Of a stretch of DNA of 64,000 nucleotides, positions 1 through 12,378 are shown piece by piece; the stretch's first letter is position 1, and every line of letters begins with the position of its first letter. The translations under genes and the position numbers were made by a program. The notes below the pieces were generated by a model. The model saw nothing but the letters and a program-made list of their open reading frames with translations, was not told the DNA's origin and made no database searches. This stretch comes from Buxus sempervirens (Eukaryota; Streptophyta; Magnoliopsida; Buxales; Buxaceae), in contig OX387190.1 of NCBI GenBank assembly GCA_947561395.2, positions 18,222,858-18,286,857 on the forward strand. The letters run 5' to 3'.

Positions 1-2
1 AC

Positions 3-1690
3 TTTCTGTTAAAACCACGTCTCCAGAGGTTGTATATGCCGTCCAAAATTGTTGATGACATGAGATGGCATGCAGAGGGCTGCACTGCCGATGGAAGGAT
101 GAGGAATCCTGTAGATTCTCCTGCTTGGGAATTTTTTGATTTGATGAACCCTACGTTCAGTTCGGATCCTCGTAATATTCGGCTTGGCTTAGCAACTAAT
201 GGGTTCAACCCCTTCGGGACGATGAGTATATCACATAGCACTTGGCCTATTATTTTGATCCCGTACAACTTGCCACCGTGGTTATGCATGAAGCAACCTA
301 ATATGATTCTCTCTTTACTGATACCAGGGCCTCTTGGTCAAGGAAACGATATTGACATTTACATGAGACCTTTAGTAGATGAGTTGAAAGACTTGTGGAC
401 TACTGGGGGTTGAGACCTATGATGTATCAAAGAAGGAGAAATTTACTTTACGTGCAACATTGTTGTGGACAATCAGTGATTTTCCTAGGCATGCTATGTT
501 TTCTGGATGGAGCACAAAAGGGCGATATGCATGTCCTTCTCACAAGGATACATGCAGCCATTATTTAAGTAACGGAAAGAAGCACTGTTATATGGGTCAT
601 CGTCGGTTCCTGCCTCCTAATCACAGATTTTGAAAGCAAAAACAATCTTTCGACAGTACTGTTGAGACAAGGGAAGCTCCTAGTTCATTAGTAGGCCTCG
701 AGATATTGGATCAGCTGAGGGACAGTCCAAATATATTTGGAAAGCGTAAGCATGGAAGAAACACTGCGGAAAGTGGCATGTCATATAATTGGAAGAAAAA
801 GAGTATCTTCTTTGAACTGTCGTATTGGGCAGATAACCTCTTAGAGCACAATTTGGATGTGATGCATATTGAGAAAAATGTCTATGATAGTATAATTAGT
901 ACATTGTTGAATATCGAGGAAAAATCTAAGGACAATCTCAAAGCACGCTTGGATTTAATAGATTTTTGTGTTAAACATGAACTTCATCAATTTATATTGC
1001 TCGATAGGAAGAAAACATATTTGTCAGCTACATGTTATTCAATGGATAAGCGTGAACAATATGTTTTCTGCAAAGTATTGAAAAGTTTGAATGTCCCTGA
1101 TGGATATGCCTCCAACATTTCAAGGCGTGTAAGTATTATAGAGCGTAAGATATTCAGACTTAAAAGCCATGATTGCCATGTGCTAATGCAACAACTCCTG
1201 CCTCTTGCTATTCGAAAGACATTGCCGAAGAATGTATTAGATGTTCTAATAGAGTTGAGCAACTTCTTCCGAGAATTGTGCTCTAAAGTTTGCCATGTTG
1301 ATGACTTGAGGCGACTTCAGGAACGTATAGTGCACGTGCTGTGCGAGATGGAAAGGATATTTCCTCCAGCGTTCTTTGATATTATGGTGCACTTGCCAGT
1401 TCATTTAGCGGATGAGGTGATGCTAGGTGGATCTGTCCATTACCATTGGATGTATCCGATTGAGAGGTTTGCTATGCACAATTTGAAGTTACACTTGATT
1501 GTACAATTAATATTTTGTTATCTGTTAATTTTGAAAATATTTCTTCTAAATTATAGGTACTTATCTACTTTGAAGTCGTATGTACGAAACAAAGCTCAGC
1601 CGGAATCGCAGAAGGATACATTGTAGAAGAGTCTTATATTTTGTTCTGGATACCTCTCAAATGTGGAATCCAAAACAAACTGACCAGCGA
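3..1690 (+). pseudogene. CACTA transposase (TNP2-like with DUF4218), degenerate
   Basis: Encodes the C-terminal half of a TNP2-family transposase, which cuts and moves CACTA elements. The frame is open from the window edge to 413 with the family motif LQRLYMPSKIVDDMRWH, then shifts by one base and continues with the TNP2 cysteine/histidine region (YACPSHKDTCSHYL, about 520-570). An in-frame TGA near 631-633 follows HRF. From 706 the frame again fits TNP2 (LEHNLDVMHIEKNVYDS) and then DUF4218 (about 1170-1610). A family intron fits at about 1468-1555: splicing gives the junction YPIER/YLSTLK. A further small shift precedes a motif like IAEGYIVEES near 1600. At least two frameshifts and one stop mean it is dead. 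Confidence 0.85.
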
Positions 1691-2099
1691 GAAATGTTGA
1701 TGATAGTGCGATTGGTGGTGCCCAGTCCTTTATGGATGTGGGGGGTTTGTTCGTAAAAATAAGAACTTGGGGGGAGGGGCGGGTAAAAATTAGAAAAAAA
1801 AGGATGTAGGGTCGATTTACGGCCGAAAAAAAACATAAAGAGGCTTTAGCGGTGGTCGTGACCGTCGCTAAAGCCGCCACTGAAAGAATTAGCGACAGAA
1901 GAATCTTCTGCGGACAGGTGTCGTTGGGATGGGCTTTTAGCAGCGGTCTTTTGACTTTTAGCAGTGGTCTTGGTCTGTCGCTAAAAGTCCCTTTTTTTGC
2001 TGTGCAGGTTACGTTCTCTTAGGAATATAAAGCACATCAGCCACCAAATCATCCTTGAATGAAGCCATATTTCAAAGATAGGACTGCGACAAAAAAAAA

Positions 2100-2300
2100 A
2101 GGAATCACCCGAAGACATAGCTTACCTGAGTTGACGAAGGCGGGCCGCAAATAAGCAAGGCAGCGACGAGCAAGGCAAGGCAGCGACGGCGACGAGCAAG
2201 GCAAAACCCTTAATCGGTGACGAGCAAGGCAACGATATTGGAGGCGACGAGCAACGGCGACAGGAAGTGCGACAGTGACGGCGCGACAAAACCCTTAACA
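2100..2300 (+). repeat. Short repeats of GCGACGAGCAAGGCA type in CACTA subterminal DNA
   Basis: The sequence cycles irregularly through GCGACGAGCAAGGCA and GGCGACGAGCAA words. It is GC-rich compared with its surroundings. CACTA elements usually have subterminal motif clusters bound by their own TNPA-like protein; whether these words serve that role here is inference. Confidence 0.5.
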
Positions 2301-2431
2301 GATCAAAACACAGTAAAAAAACTGAAAGAAGGGTCGCTTAAACTGAAAGAGGGGTGGATTTGCCAGTGAGAAATTAGGTTAGATTTTTAGCGGCGGTAAC
2401 TTATACCGCCGCTAATTAACATATTAGTGGT

Positions 2432-2575
2432 GGGAAAAATTTGCCAACGCAAAAGATTAACACTCCCGCCTGTGAAAATAGATCTCAGTTATTACCAGCG
2501 ATAAAGGGAAAATTTTGCCGACACAAAAGATTAACACTCCCGCCTGTGAAAATAGATCTCAGTTATTACTGGCGG
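2432..2575 (+). repeat. 74-bp tandem duplication near CACTA 3' end
   Basis: Two copies with a period of 74 bp share the core GATTAACACTCCCGCCTGTG followed by AAAATAGATCTCAGTTATTAC, differing at a few bases. They sit among TACCGCCGCTAA-type subterminal motifs. Confidence 0.85.
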
Positions 2576-2791
2576 TAATAAGTTTACCACTGGTGAAAAT
2601 TAAACACCGGCGGTAAATTACCGTCGGTATATATCTGTTCATGCCAAATTAACTCGCTCGCGTTTCTTTTTTTTTTTGTTTTAGCTTTTAGAGGCGGCAA
2701 TTGTTATTACCGCCGGTATTTGTCGTTTTAGAGGCAGGTTTTACGTACCGCTGGTAAAGGTCCGTCGTCTAAAGTCCATTGTTTTGTAGTG

Positions 2792-3465
2792 TCAAGAGAA
2801 TTTCTCCAGAACTTCAGCATTCGATATTCTTAATTTGATTTGTGTCTTCCCTTGTAACCAAGCCTCTTATTTATAGAGCTAAAATTTCATGGAATTGACA
2901 AATTTACCCCTCAAAGGACAAATAACAGAATTTTAAATTAAAATATCCCATATCCATCTTGTGGGATATGGGCTCACAATTGGGCTTAATGAACTGTCCT
3001 TTTACAAGCCCATTTACAAACATGGGTTTTGGGACTTGCAAAATTTGACACCTACACTAGTAATCAGGCTATATAATCTATAGTAAATTTCCTACACGCC
3101 TCTTCAAGCAAGACAAAATGCATGTGGGACTAGAGCTGTAAGTTTTGCCCGGCCCACTCGAAGCCTGTCCGACCCAACCCAAATAACAGCCCTATTTAAG
3201 GTTTGGGTTTGGTTCGGGCTCAATTTCAAGCACGAAGTTGAGTTCGGGTTAGGCTCGGGTTCACACAACCTAGCCCGAAAAACCTGAACTAATTTGTCCC
3301 ATACGAAAACCCTAAGTAAGGTTGGTTGAGTATTGTGACTGCATTTTCTCGACTCTTCAATCCTCGCTCTCCTCCAAACAAGAACAACAGCCACCTTCTT
3401 GTTGCATAGCAAGTAGGTATGTAGTGAATTTAAAATTTTTGTTTGTTTAATTGAATGTAATGAAC
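2792..3465. other. Non-coding spacer between CACTA and LINE
   Basis: No gene is seen. 3117-3420 is a C/G-rich patch reading GCCCGGCCCACTCGAAGCC and similar words, resembling dispersed plant repeats, but it cannot be classed. The open minus-strand frame across it has no recognisable domain. Confidence 0.5.
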
Positions 3466-6334
3466 TTTTTTTTTTGTTGGTAAACGAAGGAGATTTATAT
3501 TAATCAGAACACTCGAATATAGTTAACATCTCTAGCCTCATCAAACACCAGGCAGGAGAGAAAGCAGGGCAGGTGTACATCCAAAGACAAAAAGCAATCT
3601 AGAGCATAGTTTGCTAGATGATCTGCAGCATGGTTTCCTTCACTGAAAGTACGTGTGAGAAAACAACAGCAGTAATGTGGTTGCACAACTCCTTAATCAA
3701 GCTGATAGTTGGTCTGATTATCCAAGGAACCTTGGGGGAGGATGACGACAGCAAGTGGATGATAATCTGGGAGCCCCCCTCGATGATGATATGCGAGAAG
3801 TGACATGCCACTGCTGAACAGATAGCCTCCAAAGCAGCTTCTGCTTCTGCTAGTAAGCTTGAGTTTGCTGTTAAGATTGTAGCAAAAGAAGCCACATGCT
3901 TACCTGTAGAATCTCTTGCAATACTACCTGCAGAAGCTTTCGTCACCGAGGATCTGAACGCTCTATTGAAATTGATTTTAATGAATGGGTAGACAGGTCG
4001 TTTCCAGGAGACTTCAATGGAACGGCATTCTGGCTGTTTCTTCAATTTTTGTTCCTCCAAAACCACAGAGTTCCGTTGGAGCACCGCTAAACATTATTAA
4101 AATTGATATTGTTCCTTTCAATCCACATTGCCCAAGCAAAATTAGCCACCTGCGATAAAAAATTGTCCCTGTTAAAATCAGCTGATGGCTTGGGGATTTT
4201 TAGCACCTGTGAAAACCAGCAGACATAGGATGATTGCTGTCCCCAACTCTGTATAGCCACCCCAATGGCTTTAAACCAAACAGCATAGCCAAAGGGACGT
4301 TGGAGGAGAAGATGCTCAATAGTTTCCGGAGAATCTTGACACAGAGAACAGTTGGCTTCAATATAATCCAATCGAGAGTGGAGTAAATCAACCGTAGGAA
4401 CACCACCATGCAGACATTTCCAAATGAAAAGTTTGATTTTGTTTGGAAGATTTAACTTCCAGCATCTTGCCCAAACCAAGTCCTTTGCCAACTCATTAAT
4501 ACCAAGTAGAGTACGATATGTAGAGGCGACTGAAAATTTGCCTGTCGCCCTGCCCGACCAATGTCTCACATCTTCACTACCATGAGGCTCAATGCTCGTC
4601 GCTAAAATGTGACTTACCGCGGGCGGCTCCCAAAGGGAATTCAGCAGATTGACATCCCACCAACCAGTAGCATGGTTGATCAATTGATCAACAGTGATCA
4701 TGTTAAAAGAACCTGAATTTTTCTGTATCTCCAGCTTTGAATCAAACGCTTGAACCCATCTATCCTCCAAAATCTTGATACCCTTACCATCAACCACTGT
4801 CCACACGCATCCTTCCTTAATCAATGGTATCAGATCATGCAACTGCTTCCATCCAAAAGAATGCCTAGTCCTGCAAGATGCATCAAGAAAACTTGAGTCA
4901 TGAAAATATGCGCTTTTCATGATTCTAGCCCAACATCCTTTGTGATTTGAAGCCAATTTCTAGGCCGCTTTTAATAGTAGGGCTATATTCATCATTTGAG
5001 CACTTCTGATATTCAGACCCCCATATTTTGTCTGAAGTGTGACTTTTTCCTAGCAAATAGTATGCATGTCCTTGTCATTTTCTCCCTTTCTCCAAAGAAA
5101 GCCTCTCGTCAGTTGATGAATCTTTTCATTAACTCCCTTTGGCAAGCTATAGCAATCCATGTAATGTATTGGTTGAGCATTTAAAATCGATTGGATCAGC
5201 ACCATCCGACCCATCTGTGACAGCATTAAGGCCTTCCAACCCGAGAGTCGCTCATTGACTTTCGACAACACAGATGTTCAGAGTCTTTTGCTTTCGGCTT
5301 CCTACCCGGATTTGGCAAACCCAGATAGAAACTCGAGATGGGAAGACTTTTCACAGTCTTTTGCTTTCGGCTTCATGGTAATGCGATGTTGCTTTCCAGT
5401 GCTCCGACTAAACTGCAAGGAAGACTTTTCTCTGTTAATTTGCTAACCAGATTCAATGCAATACTGATGGAGGATTCTAACAAAATTGTGTGCTTCCTTT
5501 TTAGATGTACGACCATAGATAGTCACATCATCTCCATACATCAGATGGGATATAGGCATACCTCTTTTTCTTAATGTGATACCACTGAATCTGTGATCAA
5601 CTTCAGCTCTGGAGATCGCGAGAGACAACACTTTTTGACACATTATGAATAAATATGGGGATAATGGGTCTCCCTACCGAAAACCCCTACCCGCAGCAAA
5701 TTTACCCACAATTTGAACCAGTGAAGATGATGTTGTATGAAACAGCTCTAACACAATTCAATATAAGGTTTATCACCGTATCATTAAAGCCAAAAGATAC
5801 AAGGATCTTCTCCAAGAAATTCCAATTCATCCTATCATAGGCTTTGGAAAAGTTTAGCTTAAGAGCATAGAAACCTTTATCAAGAAAATTTTTTGATCTG
5901 GGTTTTGAAGGTTTCTTTGATTTCCAGAAAAAGCGAGCCATCTCATGGTTAATCATAATGTTGTCATGAATAGATCTATTGGGAACAAACGCCGATTGCA
6001 TGGGGGAAATCATATCTTTGAGGGAAGGCCTAATCCTATCTACAAGAAGCTTGGTAATAATTTTGTAAACAAAATTGCAGAGGTTGATGGGACGGAAATC
6101 TTGGATTTTTCTAGGATGGGAAGATTTTGGAATCAAGGAGATCAGAGTGTGGTTTAAACCATCAAGCATTAAACTAGAGGAAAAAAAAAAATTCTTGAAT
6201 AGTTTTCACAACCTCAGGTTCGACAACAACCCAATAAGTATGGAAGAAGATACCTTGGAAGCCGTTTGGTCCCGGGCACTTGTATGGGCCCATATTTTGG
6301 ACCGTGTTCCAGATTTCAGTGGCTGAAGGGATCC
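3466..6334 (-). mobile_element. LINE (non-LTR retrotransposon), degenerate and 5'-truncated
   Basis: A plant LINE lies on the minus strand. Its 3' poly(A) is the run of T at 3466-3475. Going upstream in element order from 6300: reverse transcriptase beginning with a CPGPNGFQGIFF-like motif (about 6230-6300), then DFRPINLCNFVYKIITKLL, the SKAYDRM motif and the catalytic YGDD (5527-5538); a connecting region (5050-5271); a zf-RVT domain (4087-4956) in which the last cysteine is replaced (HLLLQRPFG); and an RNase H domain (3504-4084) that reads INFNRA where LNVDGA is usual. Several frameshifts separate these blocks. The endonuclease is missing: the copy stops at 6334, exactly where an LTR terminus begins, so it was cut by that insertion or was 5'-truncated first. 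Confidence 0.85.
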
Positions 6335-6658
6335 TGTGCGCACCTCGGGTCCGTGGAAAAAGTGATATAATGTGTGTTTATGGAGTCGCCACTACCTAAA
6401 ATGGTGCAAGTAGACACCCATTGATTTTTTTGGTCTGCACCAGTGATTTCGGATAAGTGACCCGATTACAACCTAGGGAAGTCCTTGAACACCTTGGGTT
6501 GCCCCACCAAAGTGGGTTCCCATCTTTTGACTTAGTCGTACATTTAATGGGCTCTTTTATTATTATTTTTATTTTATCTTTGTTTGCACCCTGTACAAAC
6601 CGACAAATAAGAGAAGGCCACGTGGTATTTACATGGTCTACTTCAAAGAAAAAGGCCA
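6335..6658 (-). mobile_element. LTR fragment of the GTGGCGACTCC family
   Basis: Begins TGTGCGCACC directly against the LINE and matches the 3' end, read backwards, of the long LTRs at 7.9, 16-18, 26-29 and 35-38 kb. It shares GGAGTCGCCACT, a CAAGTAGACACC block and TAGGGAAGTCC. Only about 320 bp are present. Fossil; the other boundary is approximate. Confidence 0.6.
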
Positions 6659-7700
6659 TGTCATAAGCACACGTAGGCTTTATTTATTCGGATAAGCCAC
6701 CTCAGTATACATATAGGCTGAGATTTCAGTTAAAGCCACACAAGCCAATACGATGAACCATCTTCATGTTGTTCAAAGGATCATGTCACTGGTTGTTAAA
6801 AAATAAAACAACTACTTTGAGATCATGGCTGGATGGTTATCTTTCAGGGATAGAATACTACGGATGACCAGCCTCCATGAAGATCATGCAAGAGTGGGAC
6901 GTTGAGCAACCGTCAAAGGTTGGCTATAAAAGGCACAAACTCGAAGAGTTCGATGATACAATCCATCCAACTGCAACTGGTTATTATAATGTTATTTTGA
7001 TCATCCGTGACCTTTATCCCGTTTCCTACATTGTAGCCAAAAGGATAAACTAGGACTTCTCTCATTGCTTCCAGTCGCAGTGACACCTTAGACCCTTGTT
7101 TACTCCGATTGACGCTAGAACCCTGCCACCAGAGAGTAAGTTGAGGCCGCCCTTGACTCGTAGTTCTGTACCCCGAACACGGCTACAGAATCCCGACCAG
7201 CCTGTCCCGAGACTCAATTTGATCAATCCAGGTGACTTGCGTACTTTCGGTTAAATGGCAATCCTAGGTGAACCCTCAAATTGGCTTTGTTAGTAGTCGC
7301 CTCCTTCCTCTTGCTCTTATACTCCGATTACAGCCATAAGACCAGGATAGGCCGGTCTTGCTAGCTTTGTCAGTTTTCTTCTTCTTTTTATTTCCTTCAG
7401 GGGATTATCTGTTGTAACTTACAGCCATCGGCCGATTTTATAATAAAGAAGTTTCATGCCATTAGTTGCTTTCGCACTTACAAGAACCCAAACGAAGACC
7501 GAACCCCTAGTTTTCATATTATCGCCTGACTGGTTTTATTACAGGTGACTTGCAGTACGACTGAACCGACCCCCGGTTTAGATTCGGAACAGGTGCCCGG
7601 GGTCAGGACCCGACCCGAAATCATTGTATCAAACGATATTGGCATGCCCGCGCAGAGACACATCATCAACATCGCCACGTGTCCACATCGGTACAATTTC
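6659..7700 (+). mobile_element. Probable LTR of a Ty3/gypsy (Tat-like) element, boundaries uncertain
   Basis: A block unlike the neighbouring LTR family, with a TATA box CTATAAAAGG (6924-6933) in plus orientation. Near 7630-7660 it reads ATCAAACGATATTGGCATGCCCG, which resembles the junction seen after Tat-type gypsy LTRs (TTGGCACGCCC...). Both ends and the family are inference. No coding part is seen. Confidence 0.35.
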
Positions 7701-7900
7701 GGAGGAACAATCTTCTTTTTTAATTTTTTTATCATATTATGTGTACAACAAATATTAATCTATATGTACAAGGTCTACACAAAATTACATCTAAAGAAAA
7801 GCAATATAGACAAAACGAAACCATGTTCGGCCACCATAACTCATCATTTCAATCATGAATGAGCACCGCTTAATCTGAAAATTGAAAGCAATTTTGAGAC
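7701..7900. other. Short unclassified spacer
   Basis: AT-rich DNA between two LTR blocks; nothing recognised. Confidence 0.4.
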
Positions 7901-10544
7901 TGTGCACACCCCATTTCGGGCCGCACGCAAGGTGCATGCGAAGTGATGCTCGCCTCGGGATTGATTTGGAGTCGCCTCTGCCTGAGAGGTGCAGGCAGAC
8001 ACAAAAGGGGCACCTATTCGGGCCTAATTATTCTGGTCTGCGGCTTTATTAGAGATCTGAGCAAGTTCTCGGTTACGTCTAGGGAAGTCCGAAGACACCC
8101 TAGCCCGTCCCGTCAATTGACAGGTCCCATGGGTCTCCTTGGTTCTGAGTCAACTTAAGTCTCACCCTTCCTAGGCCAGCATGCACACTTATTTGGTCTG
8201 CATGAGGACCATTGAAGGTGTGGGTCCCCTTTTTTATTTGATTTTATCTTTTTATTAAATAATGAAGTGGGTCTGGTATGGGCCTCGTTGGAAGGCCCAG
8301 TGGAATCCAAGTTGGGCTAAAGTCAAGCCCAAGGCCCAGTTCGGGTTATTGGGTAACCGTTACTGGATTTTGGTTATTTGGTTTAAAGGTTGATTTATAT
8401 TTACACAATTTAGCGGGTTTGAGTTTTTTATGGCCCATTGGGCTTGGACTCGGCCCACGGGCTGTTAATCATATGGCCATTAGCCCATTTATAAAAACGG
8501 GCTTTGGTTGGGCCGGACTGGATGTGGGCCCTATTAAGGGGTCCACGAAGCCTTGGTGGGCCGATTGGGCCCACAGTCTCAAAAATTGGCTTGGAATTAC
8601 CCAAGAAGCCCAATTGGTCGGGTCAAGTCTAAATGGGTCGGATTGGGTCCAACCAAGTCCGAAAAATTAATTCTTTAAGTTCTTTACAGGCTTATCTGCA
8701 TTCTAATCACGGTCTGAACTGAACCGTATATTAAACACGGTTCAGGCCAGACCGTATTTCAAATGCGGTCAAGTCTAGACCGTATTTAAAATACGGTTTC
8801 GGCCCGAATCCCGAAAATGGCTGCGATTTCAGCTGGATCTGGCTCGCCGATTTCCTTTCGCCGTTTGCTGACTTCTACTGGTGGTTCGTGGCACTTTAAA
8901 GGGGTTCAAACTCCCTTCTTTTCGGTTCAAATGTATTCTTTTTTGATGTTCCGCAGAAAGAGAGACTTCAACTCTTTGGGATTCGCTTAAACCATTCACG
9001 ATCCTGCATACGTGAGGAAATCTAGAAGGGAGAGAAGGGGAGGATTATGGGATACAACAGACTTCGAAGAGGACAAAATCCCCTTTTTAAGATAAAATAA
9101 ATGAACAAAGAAAAAGGTTAGTTCAAAAATGTCTATTTAGACACTTTTCTTAACTAGGATCCTCTCCTCTTCCGTGATTTTGCATGGGGGGAACTCCCCT
9201 TTCAGGGAGTCCCGTTTGTATGCAGCAAGTAAACAGATTAGATAAAAATAATAAAACAAAGGACAGCTTTAAAGTGTTAAAATGATCACTTATTCAAATA
9301 ACTTTGATAGTAGTGTAATACAAAGCTAATTAAAAGCTTACCGTGCTATTATTACCTTGTTCTGAGGAGTGGAGGTTCTCCGAATAATTTTGGCAGCGCT
9401 TCCGTACTCTCGTGGATTCCCCAAAATGGGCTTGAAAAAAGCCTCCTTATCTTAGGTTTGGAGAGAAGGAAAGGAGGAGAAATTTGGGCAGCGCTTCCGC
9501 ACTCCTTTAGATTCCAAAAATGGGTGTGAAAAAGGGGTTCACTGGCTTTCAAGATCGAACGGGTGAAAGGGAAAGGATTAAGCAGGGTCTAAGGGTATTT
9601 TGGGAATAAAATTTAGGTTGAAAATGGCAGAGGATTTTGGTAGAGTTTGGACGTGGCAAAACTCAAGGAAGGAGAGGGGGAGACACTTGGGGGGCTGGCC
9701 TTGCACAAATGGGGGGCCTGGCCCCCTATTTATAGCCAAAATTTTCGTGCCCGTATTTGAAGTGCGGGCATGCCTTGCCTGTAATTCAAATGCGGGCATG
9801 CCTTGCCCGTACTTCAAATGCGGGCGAAAAACGCACATTTTCAAATCTCGCCGAATCGGCCGTACGAGACGCATGTCTTGCCGTACAGCGACGCGTGTCT
9901 CTTCCAGAAGGTGTGCCCGTATTTGAAGTACAGGCATGCCCCGCCTGTACTTCAAATACGAGCGCGCACGTTTTAAAAGTGGCGGATTTCAAACTCTTTA
10001 TTAAATTTTATTTTTAAACAGATTTTTATCCGATTTTAATGATTATTATATTAAAATATCTTTAGATATTTATTAAAATATTATTAAAAATTAAGATATT
10101 TTCTATAAACAAGTATTTTATTTATTTTATTCATTTATTTTGCTTTTTGCTGCTGTTTTGCCACATGGGCAGCTTTCTTGAAACTTCAACTGCCTATAAC
10201 TTTTCCATCTGATGTCTGATTTCAGCAAACTTAGTGTCGTTAGAATCGGCTCGGAACCCACTATCCACTGGGATTAAATTTGGCAGATGAATTGGGGTCG
10301 AGCAAAAAGTCAACTTTCGCTCCCCCAAAAGTTTGACCGACTCATAACTTCCTCATCCGGACTCCGATTCCAGCAAACTCAGTTGCGTTGGAACTGTGTC
10401 GAAGTGCTCTTTTTAATGAGATGAAGTTTGATGGCCAAATTTACTTGAATCAAAAAGTCAATTTTCAGGCCCCTAAGGGTTTGACTTTTTAATTGAAAAT
10501 TTTATTTTCTTCATTTTTTGGGGTGCAAAAATCAGGTGTCTACA
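7901..10544 (-). mobile_element. Long LTR (2.64 kb), probable 3' LTR of a minus-strand retroelement
   Basis: Read on the minus strand it begins TGTAGACACCTG at 10544 and ends GGTGTGCACA at 7901. Its start matches related LTRs (TTTTTGCACCCC near the 5' end, GGAGTCGCC near the 3' end). A TATA box reads CTATAAATAGG on the minus strand (9724-9736). Just outside the start is the purine-rich AAAGAGGGGCAGC (10545-10557, minus strand), which fits a polypurine tract and marks this as a 3' LTR. No 5-bp duplication flanks it (GAGAC against GCTGC), as expected if part of the element has been lost. Two clusters of palindromes lie at 8704-8806 and 9741-9962. Probably Ty3/gypsy; fossil. Confidence 0.75.
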
Positions 10545-11540
10545 GCTGCCCCTCTTTGCCGAAGTCACCTTGGGGATGAACGACAAAGAAGAAAAAGAAC
10601 CTTATTTTTGCACATTGCATTTCGGTCGACATGATTAACGAGCTTAAGTCCTCTTGATTTTCAAAGCAGCGGAAACACGAAATGGTTCCCACTAAGTTTT
10701 TTGGAGCTTGCTCACCCACACTTCGTGGGCTTCTTGGAGCAACTCCTGATTGGATCTGAAGCTTGCTCACCCACATTTTGCGGGTTTCTTGGAGCAATTT
10801 CTTGATTTTAATTAAGAAGAGATAGATTGAGAATTGGACTTAAGCTCGCCAACCTGTTTTGGCGTTGATGCAAGATACTCAACAAGGTTCTTTTTCTCTT
10901 GTTTGTTCCATTAAAGTTTTTAGGTGATTTCCAGTTTGTGGCTTTATTTTATCCTTTTGCAGACTTTGGATTTTAAGTTTTTTTTTTTTTAGCCAGATGA
11001 GGGTTGATGATGGTTCAGGAAGGAAGGAGTAGGGAGGAGGCTCTGCTGCTGTTCGTCATCTAGGGAACCTCGCACACCTGACCTATTCTATTTTTGAATG
11101 AATTTTTCAAAACTCCCTCCTTTATCATTTCCTCTTCCTGTTGCGCTTAGACGATTGGAATTTGTTGATTTCCCCTCACGTTCGTTGGAGAAGAGAATGA
11201 TTGATTTGTCCCACCGATTGCGTTCAAGTTAATTAACTGTGTGAGACTGTAGATTCAGGTGCTTCTTCTTCCCCATTTGGTTTCCATCGACCAGGCAATT
11301 TATCTAAATTTAACTGTGCGACACTGTGCATTGCGTTCAGGTTGATTAAATTGTGTGAAGGAGTTCGTACCTGAAATCTTGAGGAATTGCCCGAATTTCG
11401 GGAGCTAACGGCTTGAAGGAGTTGCTTCGGAATCGAGTTGCGCGAATGGTGAACGTCTAAAAATTTTTGAAAATGCATGAAATGAATTATTTGCTTTTTC
11501 ACTATCAAGTAATCTTCAAGTGACATTGTGTTTCTTCGTT
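10545..11540 (-). mobile_element. Internal non-coding remnant beside the 3' LTR
   Basis: Purine tract next to the LTR, then non-coding DNA with a 66-bp tandem repeat (about 10690-10800: GCTTGCTCACCCACA ... TTCTTGGAGCAA, two copies). No gag or pol domain is visible, so only the stretch just inside the 3' LTR remains. The outer edge is approximate. Confidence 0.5.
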
Positions 11541-11715
11541 TTTTTTGTTAGTAAACCTAGATTCTATATTCCAGATTATATTTCCAAGATTTAAGAATCT
11601 AAAAATCCTATTTAGATAAGCAAGATTATGAAGTTAGATTTGTAAACTAGAATCTAAAATCATGTTTGATTGACATTGATTATTGAGATTAAATTTGAAG
11701 TTTTTGTATAAAAAA

Positions 11716-11769
11716 TTGCATAAAAAATAATATAATATAATATATATAGAAAAATAAATGTCTTACTTA
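11716..11769 (+). repeat. 54-bp direct repeat, left copy
   Basis: Identical to 12379-12432. The two copies border the plastid-derived insertion, so they look like a long duplication made during its repair-mediated integration. Confidence 0.9.
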
Positions 11770-12378
11770 GTCGTATAGCTTCCCATTTGTTATGGCTTGG
11801 CCCTTTTATGGCGGATATTGGTGAATATCGATTCGATCTGAAATCTCTTATTGAATTGCTCATTCAATGAGAATTCTCAATATTATGCCTTGAAGAGGAC
11901 TCGAAGCTTCACGCACTTTAGCACGAGATTTTGAGTCTCACGTGTCTACCATTTCACCACCAAGGCATCTTGAAAGTGAATCGTATTCCATGAATATGAT
12001 ATCTATCTAATGTGATGTATGGAATATATGACAAAGGTGGAGTGTTGGAGTATTTCTATGGATCGGTCATGTCATTGTCATATAGACCCGAGTCGGACAT
12101 CCAATTGCTTCGATTTGCATTATCTGGAGGATGCCTTATATATATATCAATATATCAAAAAGATGTACAATCAAACCTATTTCTCGATTCAATAGAAACC
12201 CAAAGAGGTGAATAGGGTCCCAAATAACGAGAGATATGTAAAAAGCAGATTACGCCTATTCCTAATCCTAAATGGAATGTAACGACGTAGGGATCCATAT
12301 GTAAACATAGTATCTATTTACATATGCTCGAATGACCCCTTCTCATAATGAGAATATAAGCCTATTCCTATTCCGGTC
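11770..12378 (-). other. Nuclear insertion of plastid DNA (NUPT) around trnL-CAA
   Basis: About 609 bp that break the AT-rich context with normal base composition. It contains a recognisable plastid trnL-CAA on the minus strand (11886-11966). The flanks are consistent with plastid inverted-repeat spacer around trnL-CAA (ycf2-ndhB region); that assignment comes from knowledge of plastid gene order, not from an alignment. The tRNA has changed bases, so the transfer is not recent. A 54-bp direct repeat lies on each side. Confidence 0.75.
11886..11966 (-). pseudogene. trnL-CAA: Plastid-type tRNA-Leu(CAA), decayed nuclear copy
   Basis: On the minus strand 81 nt begin GCCTTGGTGGTGAAATGGTAG and end in CAAGGCA, with the anticodon CAA inside GAGACTCAAAATCTC, as in plastid trnL-CAA. 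The T arm reads AAGCTTCGAGTCC where the plastid gene reads GAGGTTCGAGTCC, and the extra arm also differs. These changes and the nuclear context argue that it is not functional. Confidence 0.85.

Larger units (their letters stand above)
1..2791 (+). mobile_element. CACTA (En/Spm) DNA transposon, 3' part
   Basis: The right part of a CACTA element whose left end lies outside the window. It holds a broken TNP2-type transposase (about 3-1690) followed by about 1.1 kb of non-coding subterminal DNA rich in repeats of the type TTAGCGGCGGTAA and its complement. The element ends at 2784-2791 with TTGTAGTG, the complement of the CACTACAA terminus that names the superfamily. The 3-bp target duplication cannot be tested without the other end. 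Confidence 0.85.

Noticed and set aside
3104-3412. Minus-strand frame as a small protein gene
   Set aside because: Low-complexity repeat DNA with no domain or start context.
11886-11966. A functional nuclear tRNA-Leu gene
   Set aside because: It is plastid-type, has changes in the T and extra arms, and sits in a plastid-derived insertion.
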